From Qipengyuania intermedia (GTDB taxonomy: Bacteria; Pseudomonadota; Alphaproteobacteria; Sphingomonadales; Sphingomonadaceae), in assembly GCF_019711615.1 (NCBI RefSeq), contig NZ_JAIGNS010000003.1, positions 62,001 to 126,000 on the forward strand: a stretch of 64,000 bases of DNA, read 5' to 3'. The position numbers and the translations under genes are program-made. The notes under the pieces are model-generated. The model saw only the letters and a program-made list of their open reading frames with translations, made no database searches and was not told the DNA's origin. Within the stretch, counting starts at the first letter, position 1, and every line of letters begins with the position of its first letter. Below are positions 39,152 through 48,721 of the stretch, piece after piece.

Positions 39152-39819
39152 GACCATTCACTCCGGTAATCGTGGTTTTCGTCGACCATCGCTTCGAGCG
39201 AGCTCAGCGCATTGGCCGGTTCGCTGGTGTGACGCCCCGGCTCCTGCGTGCCAGCCTTGGGCTGCTCGCCCTTGGCCAGCGCGTCGAGGATGGTGTCGAG
39301 GCGTTCGGGCGTGAGGTCTTCGTAATTGTCGTCGTTGATCTGGACCATCGGCGCGGTGGCGCAATTGCCCATGCATTCGACTTCAGTGAGCGTCCAGAGG
39401 CCATCTTCCGACACGTGGCCCTTCTTCATGCCGCGCTTCTTGCAGGTTTCGAACAGGCCGTCCGAACCGCGCAGCATGCAGGGCGTCGTGCCGCAGACCT
39501 GCACGTGGTACTTACCCACCGGCTTCATGTTGTACATGAAGTAGAAGCTGGCGACTTCGAGCACTCGGATGACCGGCATGTCGAGATAGTCGGCGACATA
39601 TTCGATCACCGGCAGCGGCAGCCAGCCCTGCGTGTTCGTTTCCTCACCGACCTGACGCTGGGCAAGGTCGAGAAGCGGCATCACGGCAGAGCGCTGACGC
39701 CCCTCGGGATAGCGCGCAATCGCCTTGTCCGCGCGTGCACGGTAGCTTTCGTTGAACTCGAAAGCACCCCAGCGTTCGCGCAGCTCGGGAGTATCGGGTG
39801 CGGGGGAACGGTCAGCCAT
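39148..39819 (-). CDS. nuoE: NADH-quinone oxidoreductase subunit E
   Basis: 2Fe-2S (N1a) subunit of the NADH-oxidising tip. 223 residues, longer than E. coli NuoE because of a C-terminal tail rich in Glu, Pro and Ser after about residue 180. Cluster ligands: C-x4-C in [12 protein letters not shown] and C-x3-C in [31 protein letters not shown] and [16 protein letters not shown] are standard. Its start overlaps the previous small gene by eight bases. Confidence 0.97.
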   Translation of the reverse strand: MADRSPAPDTPELRERWGAFEFNESYRARADKAIARYPEGRQRSAVMPLLDLAQRQVGEETNTQGWLPLPVIEYVADYLDMPVIRVLEVASFYFMYNMKPVGKYHVQVCGTTPCMLRGSDGLFETCKKRGMKKGHVSEDGLWTLTEVECMGNCATAPMVQINDDNYEDLTPERLDTILDALAKGEQPKAGTQEPGRHTSEPANALSSLEAMVDENHDYRSEWS

Positions 39820-40003
39820 TTTGTTTAGCCAATCGGTGTTGAGCGAAAAAACGGATGAGGGTCACGAGTCCGATTGCGATGCAAACCGCTATCGTGGGCT
39901 GCATCATTTCTCGGTAGCCCAGGGCGGAAAGTGTGAGGAGCGTAAGCCCAACTCCAACAAGGATTTGCGTCAACGATAACAAAGAAAACACGAAGCTTCT
40001 CAC
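39812..40003 (-). CDS. Small membrane protein between nuoD and nuoE
   Basis: 63 residues, GTG start at 40003 overlapping the nuoD stop (GTGA), stop inside the first codons of nuoE. Two hydrophobic stretches (about 5-28 and 36-52) with a basic end [13 protein letters not shown]. Codon use differs from its neighbours: TTA, TTG, CTT, AGA, ACA and GTT codons are frequent and local G+C is visibly lower. No family recognised. Perfect spacing supports translation; the odd composition suggests a later insertion into the operon. Confidence 0.7.
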   Translation of the reverse strand: MRSFVFSLLSLTQILVGVGLTLLTLSALGYREMMQPTIAVCIAIGLVTLIRFFAQHRLAKQNG

Positions 40004-41217
40004 CGGTCACACTCCCCGAACACGACGTCGATGGCGCCGAGGATGGCGGTGGCATCGGGCAGCATGTGGCCCTTGCTCATGAAATCCATTGCTTGCAGGT
40101 GGCTGAAGGCCGTCGGGCGGATCTTGCAGCGATAGGGTTTGTTCGAGCCGTCGCTGACGAGGTAGACGCCGAATTCGCCCTTGGGGCTTTCGGTGGCGAC
40201 ATAGACTTCGCCGGCGGGCACGTGGAAGCCCTCGGTATAGAGCTTGAAGTGGTGGATCAGCGCTTCCATCGACTGCTTCATTTCGGCGCGCTTGGGCGGC
40301 GAAACCTTGCGGTCGTTGCTGGCGATGGGGCCGGTCGGCATATCGCGCAGGCACTGCTTGATGATCTTCGCGCTTTCGTAAACTTCCTTCACGCGCACCA
40401 CGAAGCGGTCGTAGCAGTCAGAATTGGTGCCGACGGGAATGTCGAACTCCATCCGGTCATAGACGTCGTAAGGCTGCGACTTGCGCAAATCCCACGGGAT
40501 ACCCGCGGCGCGGATCATCGGGCCGGAGAAGCCCCAGGCCAGCGCGTCTTCCTTGCTCACAACGGCGATATCGACGTTGCGCTGCTTGAAGATGCGGTTG
40601 TCGAGCACGAGGCTCATCGCATCGCCGAACAGTTCGGGCAGGCGCGTGTCGATCCATTCCCCGATGTCGACGAGCAGCTTTTCCGGCACGTCCTGATGGA
40701 CACCGCCCGGGCGCAGGTAGGCGTGGTGCATGCGCGCGCCGCTCATGCGCTCGAAAAAGTTCATGCAGTCTTCGCGCAGTTCGAACACCCACAGGTTCGG
40801 CGTCATCGCGCCGACGTCCATGACGTGCGCGCCGATGTTGAGCATGTGGTTGCAGATGCGGGTCAGCTCGGCGAACAGCACGCGGATGTACTGTGCACGC
40901 TCGGGCACCTCGACATTCAGCAGCTTCTCGATCGCGAGGACGTAGCTGTATTCCTGCGCCAGCGGCGAACAGTAGTCGAGCCGGTCGAAATACGGCAGCG
41001 CCTGCAGGTAGGTCTTGTGCTCGATCAGCTTCTCGGTGCCGCGGTGCAGCAGGCCGACGTGCGGGTCGATGCGTTCGATGATCTCGCCGTCGAGCTCCAT
41101 GACCATGCGCAGCACGCCGTGGGCCGCAGGGTGCTGTGGCCCGAAGTTGATCGTGTAATTGGTGATCGTCTCGTCACCGGTGGTCGGCGATTCTTCGAGT
41201 TGGAAACCGGTACTCAT
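40000..41217 (-). CDS. nuoD: NADH-quinone oxidoreductase subunit D
   Basis: 49-kDa-type subunit lining the quinone site. The ATG at 41217 (four codons inside the open frame) gives 405 residues starting [11 protein letters not shown]. Motifs: [72 protein letters not shown] and the C-terminal FGECDR. Separate from nuoC, unlike the E. coli fusion. The start overlaps the lipoprotein gene stop (ATGA). Confidence 0.98.
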   Translation of the reverse strand: MSTGFQLEESPTTGDETITNYTINFGPQHPAAHGVLRMVMELDGEIIERIDPHVGLLHRGTEKLIEHKTYLQALPYFDRLDYCSPLAQEYSYVLAIEKLLNVEVPERAQYIRVLFAELTRICNHMLNIGAHVMDVGAMTPNLWVFELREDCMNFFERMSGARMHHAYLRPGGVHQDVPEKLLVDIGEWIDTRLPELFGDAMSLVLDNRIFKQRNVDIAVVSKEDALAWGFSGPMIRAAGIPWDLRKSQPYDVYDRMEFDIPVGTNSDCYDRFVVRVKEVYESAKIIKQCLRDMPTGPIASNDRKVSPPKRAEMKQSMEALIHHFKLYTEGFHVPAGEVYVATESPKGEFGVYLVSDGSNKPYRCKIRPTAFSHLQAMDFMSKGHMLPDATAILGAIDVVFGECDR

Positions 41218-41744
41218 GCGCAAATCCACTTGCCGGAGTAGGTGGCGGTGCTGCCGTCGGCAGCGCTGACGGTGAGGTTGGCGGGACGCGAAGCCGCATC
41301 GCCAGCCTGCGGTGCAACCTGAACGGTCACGCCCTCACCCGAGAAAGTGGCGCCCGCCTTGATCGTGTTTAGACCGCCGGGCGGTGTATCGAGCAGCGTC
41401 AGGCCGCCTCCCACACGGATCACGGCCTTGCCCGGCAAAGTCGGTTCCTTGAGCGCGCTTGCCATGACGAGTTCGCGATTGCCGTCCATGAAGGTGCAGC
41501 CGCCATCGCGCGGACCCATATCGACATTGGCGATATCGCGAAGCTGTTCGAGCTGCGTGACATTGGCACCTACCGGTGGGGCTTCTGCAGCGACATTTGG
41601 CGCAGAGGCATCGACAGGCGCAGTCGCACCCTGCTCTCCGCCGTTGATACGGCTGGCAAAGTCATCCGCACTCTCTTGCGGCGCAGGCTCGGACGAGCAT
41701 GCCACCAGCGCAAGCGCGGTAAAAGGAAGGAAGACCGAGCGCAT
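41214..41744 (-). CDS. Predicted lipoprotein inserted between nuoC and nuoD
   Basis: 176 residues from the ATG at 41744, which shares one base with the nuoC stop. [18 protein letters not shown] is a lipoprotein signal with lipobox LVAC. An Ala/Pro/Glu-rich linker follows (to about residue 65), then a compact domain with [20 protein letters not shown], a Gly-rich strand pattern and a C-terminal GKWICA; two cysteines may form a disulphide. Its stop overlaps the nuoD start. Not a core complex I subunit; family not recognised, envelope location inferred from the signal. Confidence 0.8.
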   Translation of the reverse strand: MRSVFLPFTALALVACSSEPAPQESADDFASRINGGEQGATAPVDASAPNVAAEAPPVGANVTQLEQLRDIANVDMGPRDGGCTFMDGNRELVMASALKEPTLPGKAVIRVGGGLTLLDTPPGGLNTIKAGATFSGEGVTVQVAPQAGDAASRPANLTVSAADGSTATYSGKWICA

Positions 41745-42592
41745 CAATCGGCGCCCTTCTTCGGCTTGGTGGCCTTGGCGGTATCGGTCGTCTTGCCGAC
41801 CCGCTTCTTGCGCTTCGGCTGATCTTCCGTCGGTTCCGGCGGCGGTGCATCCGGTCCACCGTCCTTTTCGGCCGGCGCGTCCGCGCTGACCTTCTCGGCG
41901 GCCTTTTCATCGGCCTTCGCACCGGCACCCGTCTGCTTGGGGCTTTCGGTGGTCTTGGGATCGTCGATCGGCGGCATATCCGCCTTTTCGTCGCCCGGAA
42001 GGACGTAATCCGCGCCTTCCCACGGGCTCATGAAGTCGAACTGGCGCAGGTCCTGTGCCAGCTTCACGGGTTCGTAGACGACGCGTTTTTCGTCTTCGGA
42101 ATACCGCAGCTCGACATAGCCAGTGAGCGGGAAATCCTTGCGGAAGGGGTGACCTTCGAAGCCGTAGTCGGTCAGGATGCGGCGCAGGTCGGTGTTTCCG
42201 TCGAACAGCACGCCGTACATGTCGAACACTTCGCGCTCGAGCCAGCCCGCATTGGGCCAGAGCGTGGTCACAGTCGGAACCGGCGTATCTTCCGATGCGC
42301 GGCACTTGACCATGATGCGATTGTTGGTGGTCACCGAAAGAAGCATGTAGACCACTTCGAACCGTTCATCACGGCTCGGGTAATCGACACCGGCGATTTC
42401 CATCAGCTGCTGGTATTCGAAATCGTCGCGCAGGGTGCGCAGCACGGTCTCGATGCTGCCACGCTGGACGTGGAAGAGCAGTTCGCCATGCTCTTCATGA
42501 GCCTCGACGAGATGATCGCCGAGGGCAGACGAAATGCTGCCCTTGAGTCCGTCGATCAGTGTGAAGCGGGGTGCGGAATGAAGCGTTGCCAT
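41744..42592 (-). CDS. nuoC: NADH-quinone oxidoreductase subunit C
   Basis: 30-kDa-type subunit of the connecting module. 282 residues. Core marks: [60 protein letters not shown] and [14 protein letters not shown]. After about residue 215 a low-complexity tail rich in Lys, Ala, Pro, Glu and Asp extends about 65 residues and is not part of the conserved fold. Lies ten bases after nuoB. Confidence 0.97.
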   Translation of the reverse strand: MATLHSAPRFTLIDGLKGSISSALGDHLVEAHEEHGELLFHVQRGSIETVLRTLRDDFEYQQLMEIAGVDYPSRDERFEVVYMLLSVTTNNRIMVKCRASEDTPVPTVTTLWPNAGWLEREVFDMYGVLFDGNTDLRRILTDYGFEGHPFRKDFPLTGYVELRYSEDEKRVVYEPVKLAQDLRQFDFMSPWEGADYVLPGDEKADMPPIDDPKTTESPKQTGAGAKADEKAAEKVSADAPAEKDGGPDAPPPEPTEDQPKRKKRVGKTTDTAKATKPKKGAD

Positions 42593-42602
42593 GTCTTCGC
42601 CC

Positions 42603-43181
42603 TTACCTCTGGATCGTGCCGACGCGGCGGATCTTACGCTGCAGCTGCATCACGCCGTAAAGCAGCGCCTCGGCGGTCGGAGGGCAGCCAGGCACATAGA
42701 TGTCGACCGGCACAATACGATCGCAGCCGCGAACTACGCTGTAGCTATAGTGATAGTAACCGCCGCCATTGGCGCAGCTGCCCATCGAGATAACGTATTT
42801 CGGTTCCGACATCTGGTCGTAAACCTTGCGCAGCGCAGGCGCCATCTTGTTGCAGAGCGTGCCTGCGACAATCATCACATCGGACTGACGGGGCGATGCG
42901 CGCGGAGCGACGCCAAAACGTTCCATATCGTAACGCGGCATGTTCACGTGGATCATCTCGACCGCGCAGCATGCGAGGCCGAAAGTCATCCACCACAGCG
43001 AACCCGTACGCGCCCACTGGAACAGGTCCTCGGTGCTGGTGACGAGGAAACCCTTGTCGTTCACTTCCGTCTGAAGCGCGTTGAAATAGTCTTGGTCGGG
43101 CTGGCGCACGTCACCCGGCTGAGCCGTCGGCTGCAGCAGGGCGTCGCGCCCGTGCGGGCTGGAGGTAATTTGCTGGCTCAT
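42603..43181 (-). CDS. nuoB: NADH-quinone oxidoreductase subunit B
   Basis: Holds cluster N2, the last electron carrier before quinone. 192 residues. Cluster ligands: the tandem cysteines in [10 protein letters not shown], one in [14 protein letters not shown] and one in [34 protein letters not shown] is the usual quinone-side loop. Starts one base after the nuoA stop. Confidence 0.98.
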   Translation of the reverse strand: MSQQITSSPHGRDALLQPTAQPGDVRQPDQDYFNALQTEVNDKGFLVTSTEDLFQWARTGSLWWMTFGLACCAVEMIHVNMPRYDMERFGVAPRASPRQSDVMIVAGTLCNKMAPALRKVYDQMSEPKYVISMGSCANGGGYYHYSYSVVRGCDRIVPVDIYVPGCPPTAEALLYGVMQLQRKIRRVGTIQR

Positions 43182-43182
43182 A

Positions 43183-43557
43183 TCAGTCCCAATCCAGTGC
43201 GCCCATCTTCCATTCGTAAGCGAGGCCGATCGCCAGAATGAGAAGGAAAATCACCATCGATATCCAGCCCGTCCATCCGGTGATGTCGAGGCTGACAGCC
43301 CACGGGAACAGGAACGAGGCCTCGAGGTCGAACAGCAGGAACGAGATCGCCACCAGATAGAAGCGAACGTCGAACTGGCTGCGGGCATCGTCGAATGCGG
43401 GAAATCCGCACTCGTATTCGCTGAGCTTCTCCGCATCGGGCGCGTGCGCGCCGGTAAGGCGGGATACGCCCATCGGCAGAAACACGAAGGCAGTCGACAG
43501 GACGACTGCGATGAAGAGGAAGATCAGGATCGGTAGATATTGTTCGAGGTCGACCAC
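43183..43557 (-). CDS. nuoA: NADH-quinone oxidoreductase subunit A
   Basis: Small membrane subunit of complex I and first gene of the 14-subunit operon. 124 residues, three helices. GTG start at 43557 with AGGA seven bases upstream. Motifs: [28 protein letters not shown] and [15 protein letters not shown]. About 200 bases separate it from the next gene; they should contain the operon promoter, but I could not assign one. Confidence 0.97.
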   Translation of the reverse strand: MVDLEQYLPILIFLFIAVVLSTAFVFLPMGVSRLTGAHAPDAEKLSEYECGFPAFDDARSQFDVRFYLVAISFLLFDLEASFLFPWAVSLDITGWTGWISMVIFLLILAIGLAYEWKMGALDWD

Positions 43558-43759
43558 GAATGATTCCTAAGCGGGGCTTGGTTCGGGCACGCCTCTAGGC
43601 CCCTCGCGTGACAGGTGCAAGGGTGCGAAAGGCGCAATTCCCGTAAGCATGGTTGCAACGGATGCACATAGCCCCTGTTGCGGACAAGGGTCCGGGCGCA
43701 GAGCTATCGTCCGGCGCACCGACGGCCGACAGGGCCAGCGGTCCACCGGAACGCGCCGA

Positions 43760-45190
43760 TCACTTCATCATCTTGTCGATCGCCTTGCGTGTGGCATCGC
43801 CATATGGCGGCTTGAAACCGGCCAGCTTGGCAACGTCGATCTTCGGCTGCGTGTAGACGCTGCGAGCATGGCTGAATTCGCGGAAGCCCTCGATACCGTG
43901 ATAGCTTCCCATGCCGGAGGGACCGACCCCGCCGAATGGCAGATCGTCCATCGAAACGTGGAAGATCACGTCGTTGACCGTGACGCCGCCGCTTATCGTC
44001 TTCGTCAGGACCTTCGACTGCTCGTCGGAATCCTGCCCGAAATAATAAAGGCCCAGCGGACGGTCGCGCTCGTTCACATATTCGATCGCCTCGTCCATGT
44101 GGCGATAGGTCTTCACCGGCAGGACCGGCCCGAAGATTTCCTCCTGCATCGCTTTCATGTCCTCGGTCACGTTCTTGAGGATCGTCAGAGGCATCTTGCG
44201 GCTGTTGGTGTTCGAGAAATCCTCATTACCCGGATTGACCTCGATCACCTCGGCGCCCTTGTCGCGCGCGTCGGCGACTAAGCCCTGCAGGCGGTCGAAG
44301 TGGCGGTCGGTGACGACACTGGCATAATCCTCGTTGTCGAGCAGCGTGGGATACATGTTCGCCGTGCCCTGCCAGACCCCGTGGATCGCCTCGTCCTGCT
44401 TGCTTTCTGGAACGTAGAGATAATCCGGCGCCAGGCAGATCTGGCCGGCATTCATCATCTTGCCCATCGCGATGCGTTCGCCAGCTTTTGCGAAATCGGC
44501 GCTCTCGCCCATGAACACGGGGCTCTTGCCACCCAGTTCGAGGGTAACCGGGACCAGGTTCTTGGAGGCCGCCTCCATGACCTTGCGGCCGGTTGCGGTC
44601 GAACCGGTAAAGACAAGGTGGTCGAACGGCATTTCGGAGAAGGCTGCCGCGATTTCCGGGCCGCCGGTGAAAACGGCGCATTCATCCTCGGTGAAATATT
44701 CCTCGACCAGTTCCTTCATCATCAAGCTGGTCTTCTCGGTGAACTCGCTCGGCTTGATCATCGCCCGGTTTCCGGCTGCGAAAATCTGCATCACCGGTCC
44801 GAAAGTCAGGTTGACCGGGAAATTCCACGGGCTGAGGATGCCGACCACCCCCTTGGGTTCGTAGCGCACCTCGGCCTTGGCCCCGAGCAGGCCGAGCGGG
44901 AATTGCACGTGGCGCTTGTCGGGCTTTGCCCAGCCATCCATGCGTTTCAGGCAGTATTTGCCGAAATTGATGGTGCCGACGATGTCGGTCATCATCGACT
45001 GCTGCGGCGAGCGATTGCCGAAGTCTGCGCTCATGACCTTACACAGGTCGTCGGCGTGATCTTTCAGCAACTTGATCGATCGCTCGATACGATCCTTGCG
45101 CAACGCCATGGGCTCGGGCCGCATCTGGTGATGGGCCGCGCGCTGCTTGCGAAGGACTTCCTCCATCCGGTTCAGTCGCTCATCAGCCAT
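43760..45190 (-). CDS. Coniferyl-aldehyde dehydrogenase-type NAD(P)-dependent aldehyde dehydrogenase
   Basis: Oxidises aldehydes to acids. The ATG at 45190 after GGGAGAATATC gives 476 residues. Motifs: ILSPWNFPVNLTFGPV, AMIKPSEFTEKT, FTGSTATGRKV, the catalytic Glu in VTLELGGKSPVF and catalytic Cys in NAGQICLAPDYL, EEIFGPVLPV, and VNDVIFHVSMDDLPFGGVGPSGMG. The short spacing and C-terminal segment resemble coniferyl aldehyde dehydrogenases, but these also act on medium-chain aldehydes, so the substrate is open. Divergent from the thiolase gene. Confidence 0.92.
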   Translation of the reverse strand: MADERLNRMEEVLRKQRAAHHQMRPEPMALRKDRIERSIKLLKDHADDLCKVMSADFGNRSPQQSMMTDIVGTINFGKYCLKRMDGWAKPDKRHVQFPLGLLGAKAEVRYEPKGVVGILSPWNFPVNLTFGPVMQIFAAGNRAMIKPSEFTEKTSLMMKELVEEYFTEDECAVFTGGPEIAAAFSEMPFDHLVFTGSTATGRKVMEAASKNLVPVTLELGGKSPVFMGESADFAKAGERIAMGKMMNAGQICLAPDYLYVPESKQDEAIHGVWQGTANMYPTLLDNEDYASVVTDRHFDRLQGLVADARDKGAEVIEVNPGNEDFSNTNSRKMPLTILKNVTEDMKAMQEEIFGPVLPVKTYRHMDEAIEYVNERDRPLGLYYFGQDSDEQSKVLTKTISGGVTVNDVIFHVSMDDLPFGGVGPSGMGSYHGIEGFREFSHARSVYTQPKIDVAKLAGFKPPYGDATRKAIDKMMK

Positions 45191-45279
45191 GATATTCTCC
45201 CTTGGTCTGTGTTGCGCCGCAGCGACGCCTATCCTATCTCGGCGACAAGATATTCCAGAACCAGAGGACCAGCACAAGC

Positions 45280-46476
45280 ATGACCCAGTTCAGCGCAAAC
45301 GATCCCGTCGTAATTCTTTCCTACGCCCGCACCCCGATGGGCGGCATGCAGGGCGCCCTTGCCGACGTATCCGCAACCGATCTCGGAGCGACGGCAGTCA
45401 AGGCAGCCGTAGAACGTTCGGGCGTCGCAGCCGACAAGTTCGACCGGACCTACATGGGCTGCGTCCTTCCCGCAGGTCTTGGGCAGGCCCCTGCCCGCCA
45501 GGCCTCGATCAAGGCGGGTCTTCCCAAATCCGTACAGGCAACCACCGTCAACAAAGTCTGCGGCAGCGGCATGCAGACGGTCATCATGGGCGCCGAAGCG
45601 CTCGCCAGCGGCACGGTGGACTACGTCGTCGCAGGCGGCATGGAGAGCATGACCAATGCGCCTTATCTCCTCAAGAAGCACCGCTCGGGCGCGCGCCTCG
45701 GCCATGACACGACCTATGACCACATGTTCCTCGACGGGCTCGAAGATGCCTATGAGGAAGGCCGCGCGATGGGTACCTTCGCGCAGGACACTGCCAACGA
45801 TTACCAGCTGACCCGCGAGCAGATGGACGAATATTCCATCGAATCGCTCCGCCGCGCCAATGCAGCTATCGACGGCGGCGCCTTTGCCGACGAAGTGGTC
45901 CCCGTCACTTTCTCCACCCGCAAGGGCGAAGTCACCGTCGAACACGACGAACAGCCCGGCAAGGGCCGCCCCGACAAGATCCCGCAGTTGCGCCCTGCCT
46001 TCGCGAAGGACGGTACGATCACCGCCGCGACGTCCTCTTCCATCTCGGACGGTGCAGCCGCCGTGGTCCTGACCCGCGAGAGCGTGGCCTCGGCTAACGG
46101 CCAGACTCCGGTCGCCAAGATCGTCGCGATGGCCGCCCATGCGCAGGAGCCTTCCGAATTCACGGTCGCTCCGGTCGGCGCGATCAACAAGGTTCTCGAA
46201 AAGGCCGGGTGGTCGGCCGACGATGTCGACCTGTGGGAAGTGAACGAAGCCTTCGCCTGCGTTGCGATGTTCGCCATGCGCGACATCGGCATCCCGCACG
46301 ACAAGATCAACGTCAATGGCGGCGGCACGGCACTCGGCCACCCCATCGGTGCGAGCGGCACGCGGATCATCGTGACCTTGCTCAATGCGCTGAAGCAGCA
46401 GGGCAAGAAGCGCGGCGTCGCATCGCTGTGCATCGGCGGCGGCGAGGCGACTGCCGTTGCGGTCGAACTGGCCTGA
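45280..46476 (+). CDS. Acetyl-CoA C-acetyltransferase (thiolase)
   Basis: Condenses or cleaves acetoacetyl-CoA/3-ketoacyl-CoA. The ATG at 45280 with GAGGA upstream gives 398 residues. Catalytic residues: Cys in TVNKVCGSGMQT, His in NGGGTALGHPIGASGTRI, and the second Cys in LCIGGGEA. YVVAGGMESMTNAPYLL and WEVNEAFA are typical of biosynthetic-type thiolases. Chain-length preference cannot be read from sequence alone. 89 bases separate it from the divergent aldehyde dehydrogenase. Confidence 0.95.
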   Translation: MTQFSANDPVVILSYARTPMGGMQGALADVSATDLGATAVKAAVERSGVAADKFDRTYMGCVLPAGLGQAPARQASIKAGLPKSVQATTVNKVCGSGMQTVIMGAEALASGTVDYVVAGGMESMTNAPYLLKKHRSGARLGHDTTYDHMFLDGLEDAYEEGRAMGTFAQDTANDYQLTREQMDEYSIESLRRANAAIDGGAFADEVVPVTFSTRKGEVTVEHDEQPGKGRPDKIPQLRPAFAKDGTITAATSSSISDGAAAVVLTRESVASANGQTPVAKIVAMAAHAQEPSEFTVAPVGAINKVLEKAGWSADDVDLWEVNEAFACVAMFAMRDIGIPHDKINVNGGGTALGHPIGASGTRIIVTLLNALKQQGKKRGVASLCIGGGEATAVAVELA

Positions 46477-46477
46477 A

Positions 46478-46858
46478 GTGACGCTCGATAGCGGACGGGA
46501 TCGCAGGAGGGGCCGACGCGCCTCCTGCCTTCCGGTCGCTGCCGTGCTCCTGCTTGCAGCGTGCAATCAAGAGCGGAGCGAGCCCGAGCCAGCGCAGCAA
46601 CCTCCCTCTCCCGAGCAGATCGCGGGGACCTATGAGGCGACCCTGGCCGATGGCTCAACCATCCGGCACGCCCTGAATGCCGATGGCACCTACCTCGACA
46701 CGGACGCGGACGGAAACCCGGTCGAGAGCGGTAGCTGGCGGCTGGAGGGAACGCAGCTTTGCTATGACCCCGAAGGAAGCGAACCGGAAGCCTGCTACGA
46801 TCAGGGCGCTGCGAAATCGGTGACGCGGATCGAAGCCGAGCCCCGAACCGCCGAGTAA
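46478..46858 (+). CDS. Small predicted lipoprotein
   Basis: 126 residues if the GTG at 46478, one base after the thiolase stop, is used; an in-frame TTG at 46457 is another option and both lack a good ribosome site. Arg-rich start, then PVAAVLLLAAC with lipobox LAAC. The mature part has a single small beta-type domain: GTYEATLADGSTIRHALNADG, GSWRLEGTQLCYDP and CYDQG with two cysteines. No family recognised. Its stop abuts the stop of the convergent SH3-type gene. Confidence 0.7.
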   Translation: MTLDSGRDRRRGRRASCLPVAAVLLLAACNQERSEPEPAQQPPSPEQIAGTYEATLADGSTIRHALNADGTYLDTDADGNPVESGSWRLEGTQLCYDPEGSEPEACYDQGAAKSVTRIEAEPRTAE

Positions 46859-47329
46859 TCAGGGCTCGCCCGCACCCCAGAGCCGGGCTTGCTCGATATA
46901 TCCCGCCCGGTTCCCCACGGCGAACTCGCACCAGCCTTCGTCGCAATCGCCCAGCGTTCCGACAACGCCCGGCTCGACCCGCCATTTGACCGCGCCGCCG
47001 GTTTCCGGATCGGCAAGAATGGCCCCCTCGCCCTCGCCCACGACGATCGCGGACCTTTCGGGCTTCAGCAGGCGCGAGACGACCCATCCACGCACTCCGT
47101 CGGGATCCTCGATCAGGCGCCATCCTTCCATGATGCGCAGGACTTTTACCGGCAGGCCTTGCCGCCGGTAGACCCACGCGATCTTGTAGTCCGCACTTGG
47201 CCCCACCCTCATATTGAGTTCGGTGGCGCGGATGCTCGCCCAGTAGGGGACATCGCGATCCTGCGCAGAGGCGGGCGACGCGAAGGCCACCATGGAGACA
47301 AGCAGGATAAGAAGCGACGCTCGCGACAT
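46859..47329 (-). CDS. Exported SH3-domain protein
   Basis: 156 residues with a clear signal peptide (MSRASLLILLVSMVAFASPASA, cut near residue 22). The mature part has two SH3b-like units: ATELNMRVGPSADYKIAWVY ... LPVKVLRIMEGWRLIEDPDGVRGWV and a second around WRVEPGVVGTLGDCDEGWCEF. This is the common SH3_4-type exported protein of alphaproteobacteria, thought to bind cell-wall or envelope ligands; the true ligand is unknown. Confidence 0.85.
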   Translation of the reverse strand: MSRASLLILLVSMVAFASPASAQDRDVPYWASIRATELNMRVGPSADYKIAWVYRRQGLPVKVLRIMEGWRLIEDPDGVRGWVVSRLLKPERSAIVVGEGEGAILADPETGGAVKWRVEPGVVGTLGDCDEGWCEFAVGNRAGYIEQARLWGAGEP

Positions 47330-47412
47330 GGCGATAGCTGTAGAATGGCGAGGGTTTTGCTTCAAGCATCGCTTGACCGTTTCCCGCACGTAAGCGTAGC
47401 GATGTGAACAAC

Positions 47413-48435
47413 ATGAGCGAGCACGACACTTCATTCGACCGACCGGAAAAACGCCTGGACAGGACGCCCCGGGTCACGGTGACGCGCCATCTCGCCAAAG
47501 CGGTGGAACAGCGCATGTCCGAACTGTTCGATGCGCGCCTCAACACCGATGATCACCCGATGGACCGCGATGCGCTCGTCTCGGCCATGCAGGACTGCGA
47601 CGTGCTGGTTCCCACCGTCACCGACCGGATCGATTCCGCAATGATCGAGGCTGCGGGAAGCGACCTCGGCCTCATCGCGAATTTCGGTGCCGGGACCGAA
47701 CATATCGATCTCAAGGCGGCGGCGAAAAAAGGCATCTTCGTCACCAACACACCCGGCGTGTTCACCGACGATACGGCCGACCTGACCCTGGCCGGGATCA
47801 TCGGCGTACCGCGGCGCATCCGCGAGGGTGTGGAGCTTATCCGGAGCGGCAAGTGGACCGGATGGGCACCCACTGCCATGCTCGGCCGCAAGCTGGGCGG
47901 AAAGACTCTCGGCATCGTCGGAATGGGACGGATCGGCCAGGCCGTGGCGCACAGGGCACGGGCGTTCGGGCTGGAGGTCATCTATCACAATCGCAAGCGT
48001 CTCCCCGAAGCGGTCGAGCGCATGTTCGGCGCCCGCTATGTCGAAAGCCTCGACGAGCTGGTGGCCGAAGCGGACATCCTCACCCTGCACTGCCCCGCCG
48101 ATGCCGAAAACCGCCACATGATCGACGCGCGCAGGCTGAGCCTGATGAAGGAGGGTGCGAGCCTCATCAACACCGCGCGCGGCGACCTCGTCGATTACGA
48201 GGCGCTGATCGCCGCGTTGGAGAGCGGCCAGCTCGCCGGCGCAGGTCTCGACGTCTATCCCGACGAACCCAATGTGGATGAGCGGCTGATCCGGCACCCC
48301 AATGTCATGACCCTGCCCCACATCGGCAGCGCAACGCGCGAAGGCCGCGAGGAATCGGGCATCAAGGTGATCGCCAATATCCGCATGTGGGCCGACGGCC
48401 ACCGTCCACCCGACCAGGTGCTGAGCGGGTTCTGA
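47413..48435 (+). CDS. D-isomer-specific 2-hydroxyacid dehydrogenase (D-glycerate dehydrogenase-like)
   Basis: NAD(P)H-dependent reductase of glyoxylate, hydroxypyruvate or a related 2-ketoacid. 340 residues from the ATG at 47413; a GTG at 47404 would add three. Motifs: NFGAGTEHIDLKAA, the nucleotide loop GIVGMGRIGQAVA, catalytic Arg in NTARGDLVDYEAL, Glu in DVYPDEP and His in LPHIGSATREGRE. Substrate cannot be fixed from sequence. Confidence 0.93.
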   Translation: MSEHDTSFDRPEKRLDRTPRVTVTRHLAKAVEQRMSELFDARLNTDDHPMDRDALVSAMQDCDVLVPTVTDRIDSAMIEAAGSDLGLIANFGAGTEHIDLKAAAKKGIFVTNTPGVFTDDTADLTLAGIIGVPRRIREGVELIRSGKWTGWAPTAMLGRKLGGKTLGIVGMGRIGQAVAHRARAFGLEVIYHNRKRLPEAVERMFGARYVESLDELVAEADILTLHCPADAENRHMIDARRLSLMKEGASLINTARGDLVDYEALIAALESGQLAGAGLDVYPDEPNVDERLIRHPNVMTLPHIGSATREGREESGIKVIANIRMWADGHRPPDQVLSGF

Positions 48436-48448
48436 CACCGAAGGTGAC

Positions 48449-48471
48449 GAAGGCGACAGTGTGTCGCCTTC
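48449..48471 (+). terminator. Hairpin after the 2-hydroxyacid dehydrogenase gene
   Basis: Perfect 9-base stem GAAGGCGAC (48449-48457) with GTCGCCTTC (48463-48471), loop AGTGT, 13 bases after the stop. The following sequence CGATTTG has only a weak T-run, so it is a probable but not certain intrinsic terminator. The rest of the 286-base gap up to the NTF2-like gene shows no credible gene. Confidence 0.6.
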
Positions 48472-48721
48472 CGATTTGCCTGGTAAGCCACTCGATTCCC
48501 TAAGCTTTTCTTCACCGGCGGTAGGGTGACACCTCGCCCGCTGCAATTGTGCCGCACGGATATCCTCAGACACCGTAAAGCTGCCGGGAAAATGCTCAGG
48601 GTTGCGGCAAGGCATCCCGGTAGACCGAGCACAAATCGGACGAGTAGGAAAAGGGTTGCTGCACACCCGCTTCGAACAGCGGCATTGCATTGTCGGTCAG
48701 GGCCTCTAATCGCTTGTCGAC

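Noticed and set aside
37746-39314. 522-residue open frame opposite nuoF/nuoE
   Set aside because: Antisense shadow of nuoF; no start site or family pattern.
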